Shown here one piece after another: positions 53,012 through 64,000 of a stretch of DNA of 64,000 bases. This DNA is from Microglena sp. YARC (taxonomy: Eukaryota > Chlorophyta > Chlorophyceae > Chlamydomonadales > Chlamydomonadaceae), in assembly GCA_022414725.1 (NCBI GenBank), contig CM039462.1:17322577-17386576 (forward strand), given 5' to 3'. The position numbers and the translations under genes are program-made. Numbering within the stretch: the first letter of the stretch is position 1; the number at the start of each line of letters is the position of its first letter. Below the pieces are notes generated by a model. It was given only the letters and a program-made list of their open reading frames with translations, searched no databases and had not been told where the DNA came from.

Positions 53012-54558
53012 TGTGAGGCAGACAGCTTCCAGTGTGCAATCTGGAGAGAGCTTCAAGTGCAGAAGTGTCAGTTGGGTTTAGGGTCATGAGCTTTGAGTTT
53101 TTTTAAGTTGTTGGGCACCGGAGTTCTTCAAGGTCTCATTTTTATGGGAGGGGCTCCCAGACATGACCATCCAATTATTGGATTCTGATATATATGGGCA
53201 GTCCTGAAGATGGCCCTGTGGCATGGGGGGTGGCTTATTGGATGGATGGATTATTGTATGGCATCTGGTTGGATTGTTGCATGGCTGTATTATTGGATGG
53301 ATTATTTGATTCCGATATCTATGGGTTGTCCTGTTGATGGATCTAAAACACAGGGGGTAAAATAGGGTACTAAACAAGACAGTGCAAGACGTATGCATCT
53401 AACCCTACGTAAGCCCTGCCTGACTTGACTAATGGTAGCCCTAGATCCCAAATCAAGGTCTGGCCAGGAGCTCCTATATTTCCGAGCGGGTGGATTGGAT
53501 TGTTACGTGACCTTTACTTCCGGGCGGGTGGATTGGATTGTTACGTGTGTTTTTAGCCAAATCTGGACTTGAACTTGAACTTGGTTCATAGCTCCAGCCA
53601 GTAATTTGGCTGCTCGCCTTCGGCAGTGAACAAACTCTGGGCTGCTCGCGTCTTCAACTTCCTTGTCCCCCTGTGCGATAATTGACCTTAGGTAGGTCTC
53701 TCTGCTGACGGAAACTGGGCGAGTGGAATAATTTAGTACGGTGAAGTTACCACACGGACATCTGATCAGATAACTGTGTAGTTTGTTTGTTTTTATTACA
53801 TGGTATATAAGCCTTCAAGCTGCTCACTGTCTGTGGGCGCGGAACACATGGAAAGTATAAACTCTACCACACCACTTTCTTTTGTACAGAACCGTGTAGA
53901 ACTTGAACTTGATAGCTTTAGCCAGTAATTTGGCTGCTGGCCGTCTTTTATATCTGTGTAGTAAATCCACTCTTCTAAAAAAAACTGGCGAACTCCACAG
54001 TTTGCAAGTAGGTGAGGAAAAGCGACTAATTCGGTATTTCAGCCTATTTTGATTACATGGTCTTTCGGCCTTCAGGCTGCTCACTGTTTGCTGGCACGAG
54101 CAACCATGGATAGCATAAACACTACTACACCACACTCTATAGTACAGAATGGAATTACAGGGCTGCGGATAGTTGAAGGTCAACTAAATAGCTAAGTATT
54201 TGCAGTTGGATATTTGATTCACCCGCAGTACTGATAGCGGTTCGAAGACCTTGAACTTGGTTACAATTTACAATTTGGCTGCTCGCCATTTAGCGTACTC
54301 TTAGTGCTGGTGGAATATCTTACATGTTAACACCAATGGGCTTGGAGGTCCCCCTGCCTGTATCTCATGCCAATCCCATTTTATTTATATCGAATTTGTA
54401 AGGCAAGGTTGGATGCACTCGTGTGTGAGAATGGGACAAGCGCCCCTTGTGCTCCTCGTCTGCCAGCTAAAATCGTGACCTTGACCTTCCCTTGGTTACC
54501 GTACATGGCTTTAGCCTTCGAAGCTATTTGCCATGTCCGACAGTAACAACAGCCAGTG
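53012..54558. other. Repeat-rich, gene-poor region
   Basis: Contains family D copies (53570-53628, 53895-53955, 54245-54290), a duplicated GGGCGGGTGGATTGGATTG block (about 53480 and 53520), and GGATTATT/GATGGATGGA words at 53210-53310. No gene recognised. Confidence 0.5.
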
Positions 54559-54753
54559 TTTTTATTTGCAGCTAAAATCAGCCGCTTCTAGGCAGCTCCC
54601 TAGTCAGGCTAACTTTCCAAACAAATACAGCCTAGCGTGTCCGGAAGCTTACAATATCCGCTGTCCAGAACTGTCAACATCTTGGGGTCTAGCCCAGTGC
54701 CTGTCTCAGGGAGCTGCCTACTAACTGCTGCTTGTAGCTGAGAAGAAAAAGTA
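54559..54753. mobile_element. Foldback MITE-like element, copy 7
   Basis: Left arm GCCGCTTCTAGGCAGCTCCC, right arm CAGGGAGCTGCCTACTAACT then CTTGTAGCTGAGAAGAAAAA, core GTCCGGAAGCTTACAA and GTCCAGAACTGTCAACATC as in copy 2. Confidence 0.82.
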
Positions 54754-55120
54754 TGACACAAACCATTTTTTACCCTGACACCAACATTCAAAACAGCACT
54801 CTTATCAAAATATAATTATCACTGATTGTATTTTATTTGGTGTGAAGAGACTGTTTCAAACAGAGGCAATGTCTCAAATCCTTCCAATTATGTATTGCAA
54901 GCTAAACGAATCTGGAAGTTTAACTCAAGCCTGAACTTGGTAACATGGCTTCAGCCAGCAATTTGGCTGCCTGCGTCTTCGGAAGTAAACACATATTTAC
55001 CAGGAGAAATTTAAGCGTGGAATTTTAACCTAGACACTCGCCCAGAAACTTGGTTTGAAGGCTGGTTGGTCTGATTGCGTGGTCTTGTCAGCCTTCGGGC
55101 TTGTATGTATACCCTATATG
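54754..55120. other. Family D copy and unclassified sequence
   Basis: Family D at 54920-54990 (CTGAACTTGGTAACATGGC, CTTCAGCCAGCAATTTGGC). Nothing else recognised. Confidence 0.45.
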
Positions 55121-55263
55121 TTACAGTCCAGGGGTAGGCCAAATAGGCTTAAGGGACTTGACCAACCGTATAGGAAGGGCTTTAAAAGAAGAAAATACGG
55201 TACTTAAATACTGGTGAACTGAACCCAAACAATCGTTTTACCGACGGGGGCCCTGAGTTCGTG
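55121..55263 (-). repeat. Dispersed family A, copy (reverse)
   Basis: TGTTACAGTCCAGGGGTAGG, CCAACCGTATAGGAAGGGC, TGGTGAACTGAACCC, AATCGTTTTACCGACGGGGG, CCCTGAGTTCGTG. An almost complete copy with an 11-base insertion (AAATACGGTAC) relative to others. Confidence 0.8.
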
Positions 55264-55335
55264 CCACAGTGATCATGGGCTTGTGAGTTGTGACTCTGCG
55301 GGCGGGGTAAACCTGGATAGCATAACCGCTACTTA

Positions 55336-55614
55336 GCCATTGAAATTGAAATTGTTACATCCGTGTAATACAGTTACACACAGGGTTGGCTACGGTGCCT
55401 GCCGGTCAGGCATCGGTGGTAATTCTTTTTACTGAGATGGTCCTACGGTGACTATAGCTAGCTCCGGCTTACGCTATGGTGTCCTTAACTTCACGTCCTG
55501 TGAGTAACGGTTCTACACGGATGTAGTAATTTCAATTTCAATTTCAATTTCAATTACTCACAGGACGTGAAGTTAAGGACACCACAGCGTAAGCCGGAGC
55601 TAGCTATAGTCACC
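55336..55614. repeat. Long hairpin with 61 bp arms and TTTCAA loop
   Basis: Arm 55447-55507 and arm 55554-55614 are inverse copies with one visible mismatch. The loop holds TTTCAATTTCAATTTCAA. A second, outer inverted pair (GAAATTGAAATTGTTACATC near 55341, and GATGTAGTAATTTCAATTTC near 55520) overlaps the loop, so two alternative folds exist. Confidence 0.9.
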
Positions 55615-56142
55615 CTTACTTAGCCACACTCCTGAGTACTTGAACTTGAACTTTGTTACATACCTTCAGCCATTACATAAGACAGAATACAGAGTACAGA
55701 ATGACAGAGTACAGAATGCAACCACCTCGTTTATGTACATGGGTTTAAATTATGCAGGGACCAAGGCTGCCAAAACGACACAAGAAAACAGCAATATAAC
55801 CCTGAGAGAATCTACATTTCAATGTGGTAGGCTGGTAAGAAGTCCAATGCTAGATGCTACCAAGGCCATCTCTCCTCCCCATCCAATCAGCAAGTGTACA
55901 GCCATGTACAACCATATGTCGAGCTTGGGGTTAGGTAGGATCATATGAGTATGGGACTGTCTCCTGCCCTCCCATCCCTCCCATTAGCAATATGTGTGTT
56001 GATAACTGGTTTATAACGGCTTTTATTGATGGGATTTAGAAAATAGTATCTACGATAGAAATGCCCGAAAGCCTTACCTAAAAATCTACAACTGCACTTA
56101 TTTGTGATCGTTGACTTCAGATGATGAATCAAGATCGTTGAG
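55615..56142. other. Family D copy, then unclassified sequence
   Basis: Family D at 55633-55680. No gene recognised in the remainder. Confidence 0.4.

Positions 56143-56173
<31 letters not shown>
56143..56173. repeat. 31-base poly-C homopolymer
   Basis: An uninterrupted run of 31 C on the plus strand. It is the only homopolymer of this length on this strand in the window. No exon follows it on the plus strand that I can identify. Confidence 0.95.
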
Positions 56174-56175
<2 letters not shown>

Positions 56176-56589
56176 ACAAACACACCTCCCCCCCTACTAA
56201 GCTACCCATCTGGTGCCTGTTTGATTGCGTGTCAGTGAGCTTCTTACTTGAATGCCTGATGCAGAACATCCCAGGCTAGGCTCCGAATTTGCCTATTAGG
56301 CAGCTACAGCCGCTTGCCTCTTACACATGTACTCAGAAGAATGACCGCAGCCGCGAAAAACAGCTCGTATCATGTTTCTTTCGAGAGCAAGTTCACGCAG
56401 GCGTTTGCTGTTTTCAAACTGCTGTTCAGACGTCTGCCTTTTGGAGCGCTTTGCAACTGATTGGCACAGATCCACCGCTGACGCCTTTTTAATTCGAAAG
56501 CAGCTTTCATCCCCACTGCCGAGTGTTTTTCGTCAAGAACTACGCAGGTTCCTGCTGAAAGGACTGAAAGGAGGGACGCAAAGTGTGAT

Positions 56590-57015
56590 GAAATCGATGA
56601 ATTTGATGGATTGGTGAATAGGTGAACGGAAATGAATAGATGTCGATTGGTGAATTAGTGAAAATGGACGAATCCGATGCATTATGGATTGGTGAATTAA
56701 TGAACGGAATGAACGGATGGATTGGTGAATGGATACATGGGTGGAATTGACTGGATGATTGAAATGGAATTGATGGATGAAATGATTGATACATGTATGG
56801 ATAGATTTAATGGATGAATTGATGAATGTACTGAATGGATGGATTTGATGAATGGAACCACTGGAATTAGGTGGATTGATGAATGGACTTAATGGATGCA
56901 ACATGAGATGGATTTGTGGACTGATAGAACTGATGGATTGATGAATGGGCGAATGTATAAATGGGATGGATAGGGTGAACTGTAAGATTGATGATGAATT
57001 GATGAATTACTAGAT
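56590..57015. repeat. GATGAATGGA-type minisatellite
   Basis: Degenerate tandem ATGGATTGGTGAAT and TGAATGGA units over about 425 bp. The opposite-strand His/Ser/Ile-rich frames here are artefacts. Confidence 0.85.
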
Positions 57016-57115
57016 GTGATTGAATGAACGAGAAGGTAATTCTAACTTTCAAAACTAAATTTGCATGCTCGTTCCTATATTACCCGTACACCGGTATATC
57101 TACCATACCATACAT

Positions 57116-57303
57116 TTTATTTTCAGATGCGAGCAAAGGCAGATACCTGAGCCAGCCACCGGGACAAGCCCCAAGATGTTAACAGAACAGGAAATCTGGT
57201 TGTGTCAGCTTCAAGGTACACTGGGTTGCAAGAGGTTTGGCTTAATAGCCAGTCAGGGGAGCTGCCTAGAAGCTGCTGTTCGTAGCTGAAAAGGAAAGCT
57301 ATG
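57116..57303. mobile_element. Foldback MITE-like element, copy 8
   Basis: Right arm GGGGAGCTGCCTAGAAGCTG, CTGTTCGTAGCTGAAAAGGA; left arm shortened (TTTTCAGATGCGAGC). Core GCCACCGGGACAAGCCCCAA and GTGTCAGCTTCAAGGTACAC. Confidence 0.82.
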
Positions 57304-59040
57304 ATCTAAATCCCGATCTAAATCCATATTTTGTTGATTAAAATATGATAGTTGGTATGGATTGTATTATGGGTTGGTCTTTAGCCAACACTGGCCTGCT
57401 TATGGCGTTGTTGAGTATCAAAAGCCGTATTTCAGGGCAGCATTAAGACTTTTACAGCGGAATTCAACTTGCCTAACGCCTTCGTGGAATCTCAACTTCA
57501 AATACAACTGTCTCATAACTTACAAGGGGGCGTCTTCCCAGATGGTACTCAGTTTCCCGCCCGACAAGAAACTTTGGTTCTGCTGGGACGCGAAACACAT
57601 ACGCTTTGCGCAACGCCGTCTGGTTTCCGAGGAAGTCAAAGCCATGCGTTTTTATCCGGGTCGAGCAGCTGTGCGGATGATCTGCCATCAGTTGGTTCGG
57701 TAGAACCAGCAGTAGGAATCAGCAGTAAGAACACAGCAGTAAGAATCAGCAGCGCTGGACGTCTCGAGTTGCCACCGTTTTCGATGCGCCCAGCGTTTTT
57801 AGCACTCCGCTATGCCAGCACAGCAGGTAGTAAGCGACAAGGCGATGTTTCCTTCGGAAATTTAAAACTGGCTGGAAGTAGGTATCAGAGAAGGAGTGCC
57901 GCTCGAAAGTACCACTGCCCCTATCGCATGCAGCATTCCAGATCACATTCTCGCTCATTTTAAAATACTGGCACATGGAAAAATATGAAGTTGTGAATTC
58001 TGTTGGATCATCTGAGATGGAGGTGATCACGCGTAAACCCTCCCCGCAACATAACATAATTATCTTTGTCATCGACAGGCCAAAATCGACAGGCCATAAT
58101 GACCGGGGGCCGCAGTTTATCCGAGTTCATCCTATACGCGCTGCCCGCGCACACATTCAGTGCGTGTTACCCATAGTCATATCGATTCATTGGCAACATT
58201 TCAATGGTAGCCTCCTTCAGTTTCCCTATCAGCGTTTTTTGACGCGAACTTTAATTCTCCATTGGTGTCGATGCCCTAAGTCTGTGGTTCGGGGAGAATG
58301 AAAAACATTACAAATCGGACTAAACGATAATTTGAGCACATTCTTGATTAACAATCATATCGTCACATGATCCATACCATATAGGCTTCCATTCAAGGAA
58401 GTTACAAGGTTCACTGCGGAGTGCGTTGCGTCGCAGGACCGCGCAGGACACAGGCGACCATGGGTCGGTTTTGGGTTGGTTGCGTCTCGGAACGCAACTG
58501 CAAATTTCGAAGCAAACCGGTTTTTTCCGACAAATCAGGGGGTGGGGTGTGGGGCCCCTGGGGGCGGAAGTGGGGGTGGTGGTGGAGGTGGTGGTGGATG
58601 GTGGTTTGGGGGTGGGGGGGTGGGTGGGGGGAAAATGGAGTCTTCACATTGGCTGCCTCGCACGAACAAAGCCCTTAACATGCAGCATCAAGCGTCTGAT
58701 TCAAGTAAGAAAAAAAGATGCTTTTGCAGCGTTGGGGATCAACAGCTTAGCTCCTTGGTGTCAGAAAATACTGCCCCCTCATCATAGTAAGCCCTATGCC
58801 CTGAATGTCTGGTTTTAAAATGTACTAATCTCCTGTGATGAATAAAAAGATGATGATGATTCTGAAGGATAAATGGGGTAAGGAAGTTGTTTTCGAAGCC
58901 ACCACTGACCATTAAAAAAAAATGTGTGGGGATTACAAGGCTTAAATCCAGCGAAAATAGCCCTTTAAAATTGCCCTTTGACAGCTCAATTTACTTTGCG
59001 TTTATTTTATAAATTGTTTTTTTAGTTGAACAAAAAGGGA
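57304..59040. other. No recognisable gene
   Basis: Open frames up to about 160 codons occur (57469-57963, 57975-58301) but show no domain, no splice partners and no conserved-looking sequence. A GGTGGTGGAGG tract lies at 58560-58635. Confidence 0.4.
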
Positions 59041-59283
59041 TCATCCTAGGAGGTGGGTCCCTCCCCGACACTAACCAGCAACCGAGGATTCAGACCGAAT
59101 GCCGGAACGGATCCTTCCATCTGGTAATCGGCATGTCGTGCGACGCACGGAACTTCCGTTGCCACCTGTCGTGCGCTCGTCACGAGCACCTCCAGCGATA
59201 TGCATAACCACGATATATCGCGCAACGCGCGAATATTACAATGTTTATTCCCGTTGTTTGGTCCATCCGCGCCCCAAGGTGTG
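59041..59283. repeat. Dispersed repeat related to 3945-4200
   Basis: GGAACGGATCCTTCCATCTG, GACGCACGGAACTTCCGTTG and CCACCTGTCGTGCG resemble the GACAGGTGGCAACGGA repeat in reverse. Moderately diverged. Confidence 0.45.
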
Positions 59284-60110
59284 TTAATGTTTCCAGGTTC
59301 CCAAATGCTACACTGGGCATTGAGCGCCACGATAAGTAATGTTTTCCACTCCCCAAAGCTAAACAACCTGGCATCGTGGGTGCCACGATTTTTTTATGTT
59401 TCCCCAACTTCCCACATGCTAAAATAAAAATAACACCTGGGCATTCGGGTGCCACGATTTTTAATGTTTGGACAGTTCGAGGGCAAACAATCGCGCGCTT
59501 TTCACCAGCAAAAGTATGGTGAGGTGGCACATGGGCGACAGCCACGTTGCCCACTAGCACAACGCAACGACCCGACGCGACGACCACACACCGACCCAAA
59601 TTCAAACAAAATAACAGCCCGACCCCGCGGTTTACTGTCTTTGTAGAGCGTATGAATTGACGAACTCTGAATGACGAAAGCATTCAAGGAGTCCATCAGT
59701 TAAGCTGTCAAGATGCAAGTGCAGAAGAAGAAGGTGAAATCGAATGGTCGGTGACAAACGCGAGGTCCAACGTCCTACCTCCAAGGCAACTGGGAACCAT
59801 TTTCGGAGGCTCAAGGCTTGTCATAGCTCCCGTCCGTGGTCGAAAAAAAAAAACCACCCCCAATCAAAGACGAGAACAAATAAAAGGTGCGCGACTTTGC
59901 TCGTGATGCTAGGTAAGCAAAAAGGACGCCCGAATGTAATAATGTTTCCAACCTTGTAAAAAGATACACCTGGGATCGGCTGCCACGATGTTTAATGTTT
60001 CCACCTTCACAAACTCTACACCTGGGCAAATCGGCTGCCACGATTTTTAATTGTTTCCCATTCCCAAACTCTACACCTGGGCATCGGTGCCACGATTTTT
60101 AAATGTTTAT
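59284..60110. repeat. ~55 bp tandem repeat split by ~460 bp
   Basis: Units with CACCTGGGCAT, GGTGCCACGATTTTTAATG and TTTCCAACTTCCC-AAACTCTACA occur about three times at 59284-59475 and three times at 59935-60110. The 59476-59934 segment between them looks unrelated, as if inserted within the array or produced by separate amplifications. Confidence 0.75.
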
Positions 60111-60509
60111 AACGCCCAAAATCCTTATGCATATCCCTGAGCACCTCCCCCCGCCAAATTTTAACGGTCAAGACTTGCGACGCTGCCATAGTAAATAACT
60201 TGTCTGAATCGGCCCGAAGGACTTGCCGGCAAAGCTAGAAACAACAATATTAATTATAGCACTATGGTAAAAAACAAAAAGCTGCATTACAATCGGATAG
60301 GAGGCAGGCCCGTATATAGTTGAACCTGCGGCAATCATGGAGGTTGAGTATCAGAATATATGAACTATTTACAAGACCCCACTAATGGAATGTTGTTGCA
60401 GCGATCAGGGGGTAAAAAACCAAATGGTGTATGATGGGGCTTGCCCAACCAAGAATAAAAAACCCGTACCAAACATCCATTCATAAAAAAACCACAAATA
60501 AAACAATAA
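60111..60509. other. No recognisable feature
   Basis: AT-rich sequence without gene, tandem repeat or match to the dispersed families named above. Confidence 0.4.
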
Positions 60510-60985
60510 AGCCAGCCTTAACCTGCATCAGGCAATACAATCAAAACCGGCCACCGGGTGACCGGACACCGCACAAACTGAGCAACATTGCACTTCTCGA
60601 AACTATTCCATCAATATCGTTAAAAAGCAGCCTTAACTTGCACCAGGCCAAAGGGGACTGCCCCACAATGACAAATACACATAAGTATTGCAATAAACAT
60701 ATTGCACTTCTCATCATCCATCATATTAGTCAAGCAGCCTTGACCTGCATCAGGTAATCCAAAGCACCGGACACCGCCTCAACATGAACAATATTGCACT
60801 TCTCTCATATAACCATCTGAGTGTGTTTGAACAGTACAGCCAAGGCCTTGCAAACAGGCTGAATAGACTCACACCATATCAAACCAAGCAGCCTTTTTGG
60901 TGTTGGACCTCAGTGCAAGCAAACGGGCTGGCCCCCTCAACCTCACTCATATCCTAATAAGGCTACTATTTATTTTATTTTAATT
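60510..60985. repeat. ~105 bp tandem repeat (three copies) and family C copy
   Basis: AGCCTTAACCTGCATCAGG, AGCCTTAACTTGCACCAGG and AGCCTTGACCTGCATCAGG begin successive units that also share ATTGCACTTCTC. Family C follows at 60897-60985 (GTTGGACCTCAGTGCAAGC, GGCCCCCTCAACCTCACTC). Confidence 0.8.
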
Positions 60986-62029
60986 ATCAATAAGACTTAA
61001 CTGCAATCAGCAATACAAAGCATGAACACCAGATGGCAACATGAGCAAGATGACAGTTTGTTGCATCCATCCTGAAGCTGAGTGTTGTACAGTCCAGCCG
61101 GCAAAAAGGCGTAAAAAATAGGCTAAATAGAACTAACACCCAGGGTTGTCAGGATACTGCGTCCTCCGTCGCAGACCGCCAAGTCGAAGAGGTAGTTGCG
61201 GATCCGCAGGACATAACGTACTTGGGGAAAGTCCGTTGACCAGAAGGAAGGGTCGATTGTTTGAGCAGGCTATATAATTGAGTTGAATTCAGGCGCAGGT
61301 GGGGTCCCCTGGCCACCTAGCAATGAATTACAGTTGTTGCCAGGCATACATGGTTTGTGTGTAGTTTACAGTCACAGCCGGTAAAAGGCGTAGCAAATAG
61401 GCTAAATGATTGCAATTCATCGTCAATCAGCAGCTTGTTAACCAGCGCAGGTAGTCAAGCACGACCACCGGGCACCTGGCAAAGAATTGCAACTTTCTAG
61501 TCATAGAGGCTTGTCTGGGTAGACCCGTGGTGGAAAGTACTTGAGCATCATGTACCAGGGGGCAAGGCGAGACTTTTTGGTGGGGTCTCGATCCAGACGC
61601 CCTCGCTGCGTACTTTGCGCCTATGATTTCAACCGTTGGCAATTCTATGGGGGCGGATGTGAGACACCTGGGGGGTGGTGGTGTGTATTTGATTTGGTGG
61701 TGGTGGTAAAGATTGGTGGGTGGTGGTGGTTGGTGGTGTGGTTCGTGGTATTATATGGTGGTGGTGATGGTGGGTTTAGTATTTGTATTTTTATTTATTA
61801 GCATGGTCTCTCAGCCTCAGTGCTGTACACACATCTGCAGGGTCTGGATGTAACACGTAGATCCAACTACATAAACCACATTCTAAAGAAGTAATGCAGA
61901 TCATCGTAAGTTTATAGTTTACTTGGCGGTGTAAGGCAATTTTGCTGGTGCTATAAGTTATATAGTTGTCTTTAGGTAGTTGGTAGGTGTTAGGCAAGTG
62001 ATTGTTGGTGCTTTAGTGGGCAGCGGTCT
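60986..62029. other. Unclassified sequence with a duplicated block and GGTGGT tract
   Basis: GCCGGCAAAAAGGCGTAAAA with ATAGGCTAAATAG (about 61097) and GCCGGTAAAAGGCGTAGCAA with ATAGGCTAAATGA (about 61378) are a diverged direct repeat. A GGTGGTGGT-rich tract runs 61660-61780. No gene recognised. Confidence 0.45.
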
Positions 62030-62680
62030 GCATCACGTGTAACTGACCGTGGTGCAGCCGGTCTGACATATGGTGTAACTGAGTTGGTGCAAGTAACCGG
62101 TCTGAATCACTAGTGTAACTGGTGGTGCAGAAACGGCTGAATGCATAATCGTGTACTGCCGTGGCAGCCGTTGCATCATAGTGTATGGGCGTGTGGGCCA
62201 GATCTGCATCACTTTGTGTAACTATGGTGGTGAGCCGGTCTGCATCACTGAGTTAATGCGTGAGTGCAAGCAGTCTGCAGGTGCTGTGTACTGCTTGCAG
62301 CACGGTCTGGAGCTTACTGTGTAACTTTGGCAAAGATACAAATGAAGAGGCAAGGAAGTAGGCTGTGGAAGCAGGTTGATCAACATGTTATATCGCTGTT
62401 GCGAGCGTCTGTCAATAGTGTACTGGATCCTGGTGCAGGCGGTGGATCACTGAGTGTACTGGCTGTGGTGCAGTGCGGATTCTGCCCTACGTGTAGCCGT
62501 GGTGAGGGATCTGCTATAGTGTATGCGTGGTGCAAGGCGGTCTGTCATCATGTATACCTGCAGTGGTGCAAGCGGTCTGCATCATGTGTACTGAGTGGTG
62601 AGCTCCAGTCGTTGCATCACTGATGTCTGCGTGGTGCAGAGTTGCATACTGTAAAGTGCATATGCGGGTGGCGAGGTTTA
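62030..62680. repeat. Highly degenerate ~35 bp tandem repeat near the gap
   Basis: Words GTGGTGCAGCCGGTCTG, CATCACT and GTGTAACT recur with many indels. The irregular spacing looks like unpolished long-read consensus in a tandem array, in line with the N gap nearby. Confidence 0.65.
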
Positions 62681-63434
62681 GCTCTCTACGTGGCGATTGA
62701 TTTTATGCATAAGTAGGGAGCTTCTATGTGGTTGGATTGTTTCGTCTTCGTATGTGTGCATGTGTTGCTGGAGATACTATGCTAGGATTGGTTTTGACTT
62801 CTGTATTTGTGCTGGATCATTGACTTTTGGGTGCTCATATGTTTTTTTCGGGACTATCTTTTTGCTAGATGGTTGTGCCGTAAGAGTTGATATGTGCTTT
62901 TCCTTTGGCATTCTCGATGCCGATATAAGGGTGGTAGTTTGATTCCTTTCAGTTTGTGGCGGGTCTTAAAAACTACAATATAATCGACATATGTCGATGG
63001 ATATGCGAGCTACTAGAACGACGTAGGTGAGTTCAATCAGGTTAGCGTCTCAATGTTCGTCTTGTCGATCGTCAAACCGATGGTGGGCTTTGTCCAGGTA
63101 GTAAACAACGTTCCCGTACAGCGTATGAGACGGAGAGCTTCTGTTAATACTATGCCACAAAAAGTGATCATTACTATGCTTCTATCTCATAGATCTCCTA
63201 TGTAAAAGCTAGCTACTGAACCGCTTTCAGCTAGTTGAGATTAGAGTTGGTTTTTGAGTCGGGTAAGCCTGTTTATTTGCGTTGATACGCATGTTGGTAG
63301 GTATGGCTTAAGTGAATTGCTAGCTAGGTGTCGGATGTTGGCGATTGGTGGATGATGGTAGTAGGGGCGTGTGGCGTTGGTAGTGAAGTGAATGGGTAGT
63401 GATGATGGGTGGTGGTAGGGGGTTAAGATGACTT
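62681..63434. other. No recognisable feature before the gap
   Basis: T/G-rich sequence. A short hydrophobic frame (62697-62942) has no supporting features. GGTGGT words increase toward the gap. Confidence 0.35.
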
Positions 63435-64000
63435 NNNNNNNNNNNNNNNNNNNNNNNNNNNNNNNNNNNNNNNNNNNNNNNNNNNNNNNNNNNNNNNNNN
63501 NNNNNNNNNNNNNNNNNNNNNNNNNNNNNNNNNNNNNNNNNNNNNNNNNNNNNNNNNNNNNNNNNNNNNNNNNNNNNNNNNNNNNNNNNNNNNNNNNNNN
63601 NNNNNNNNNNNNNNNNNNNNNNNNNNNNNNNNNNNNNNNNNNNNNNNNNNNNNNNNNNNNNNNNNNNNNNNNNNNNNNNNNNNNNNNNNNNNNNNNNNNN
63701 NNNNNNNNNNNNNNNNNNNNNNNNNNNNNNNNNNNNNNNNNNNNNNNNNNNNNNNNNNNNNNNNNNNNNNNNNNNNNNNNNNNNNNNNNNNNNNNNNNNN
63801 NNNNNNNNNNNNNNNNNNNNNNNNNNNNNNNNNNNNNNNNNNNNNNNNNNNNNNNNNNNNNNNNNNNNNNNNNNNNNNNNNNNNNNNNNNNNNNNNNNNN
63901 NNNNNNNNNNNNNNNNNNNNNNNNNNNNNNNNNNNNNNNNNNNNNNNNNNNNNNNNNNNNNNNNNNNNNNNNNNNNNNNNNNNNNNNNNNNNNNNNNNNN
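63435..64000. other. Assembly gap (N)
   Basis: 566 undetermined bases to the end of the window. Confidence 1.

Noticed and set aside
57469..58301. Two longer plus-strand ORFs (164 and 108 codons)
   Set aside because: No domains, low-complexity or ordinary composition, no splice partners, in a gene-poor stretch.

Overview
The window is nuclear DNA from a eukaryote with GT-AG introns, a cilium-assembly gene, a green-type ribosomal stalk protein P1 and very heavy repeat load. A ciliated green-lineage alga (prasinophyte- or charophyte-like) with a large repeat-rich genome fits best. The species cannot be fixed from sequence alone. The last 566 bases are an assembly gap.

Host genes found by assembling exons by hand: (1) a dymeclin-like gene (DYM) on the minus strand, running from 15948 off the left edge (exons 15948-15768, 2590-2363, 1156-1087, 37-1). 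Its 13.2 kb first intron holds a 10.5 kb satellite array of about 400 copies of a 26 bp unit. (2) A divergently arranged DNAAF11/LRRC6 (tilB) gene, 16708-20643 plus strand, six exons, 444 aa. The two genes share a 0.76 kb intergenic promoter region. (3) A short minus-strand gene of unknown function with a C-terminal membrane helix, 25663-23944. (4) Cytosolic ribosomal stalk protein P1, 27253-29024, three exons, 109 aa. (5) A WD40-repeat protein with a possible N-terminal targeting peptide, 41885-50455, five exons, 596 aa.

Mobile DNA: a Ty1/copia element (30382-37424) with two LTRs identical by eye, a 5 bp target duplication and a copia-type internal initiator-tRNA primer site, yet an interrupted coding region. 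Beside it lies a decayed relative (37733 to about 40250). Both sit inside a 10.7 kb segment bounded by imperfect inverted termini (30186-40930), itself inserted in a dispersed repeat. There is also a 5'-truncated LINE (21223-22915), a hAT-like terminal-inverted-repeat element (46160-47803), another inverted-repeat element carrying a zinc-finger ORF (44007-45320), and a foldback MITE-like family with at least nine copies.

The most striking pattern is how introns have grown. Tandem duplications repeatedly copy exon edges together with their splice sites: DYM exon 2 acceptor, DNAAF11 exon 3 donor, WD40 exon 2 donor, exon 4 acceptor and 3' end, exon 5 acceptor. In addition, the pyrimidine tracts of several acceptors are themselves minisatellites or long C homopolymers.

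From 50.5 kb to the gap I find no convincing host gene. That stretch is dispersed repeats, foldback elements, minisatellites, a long hairpin and unclassified sequence.
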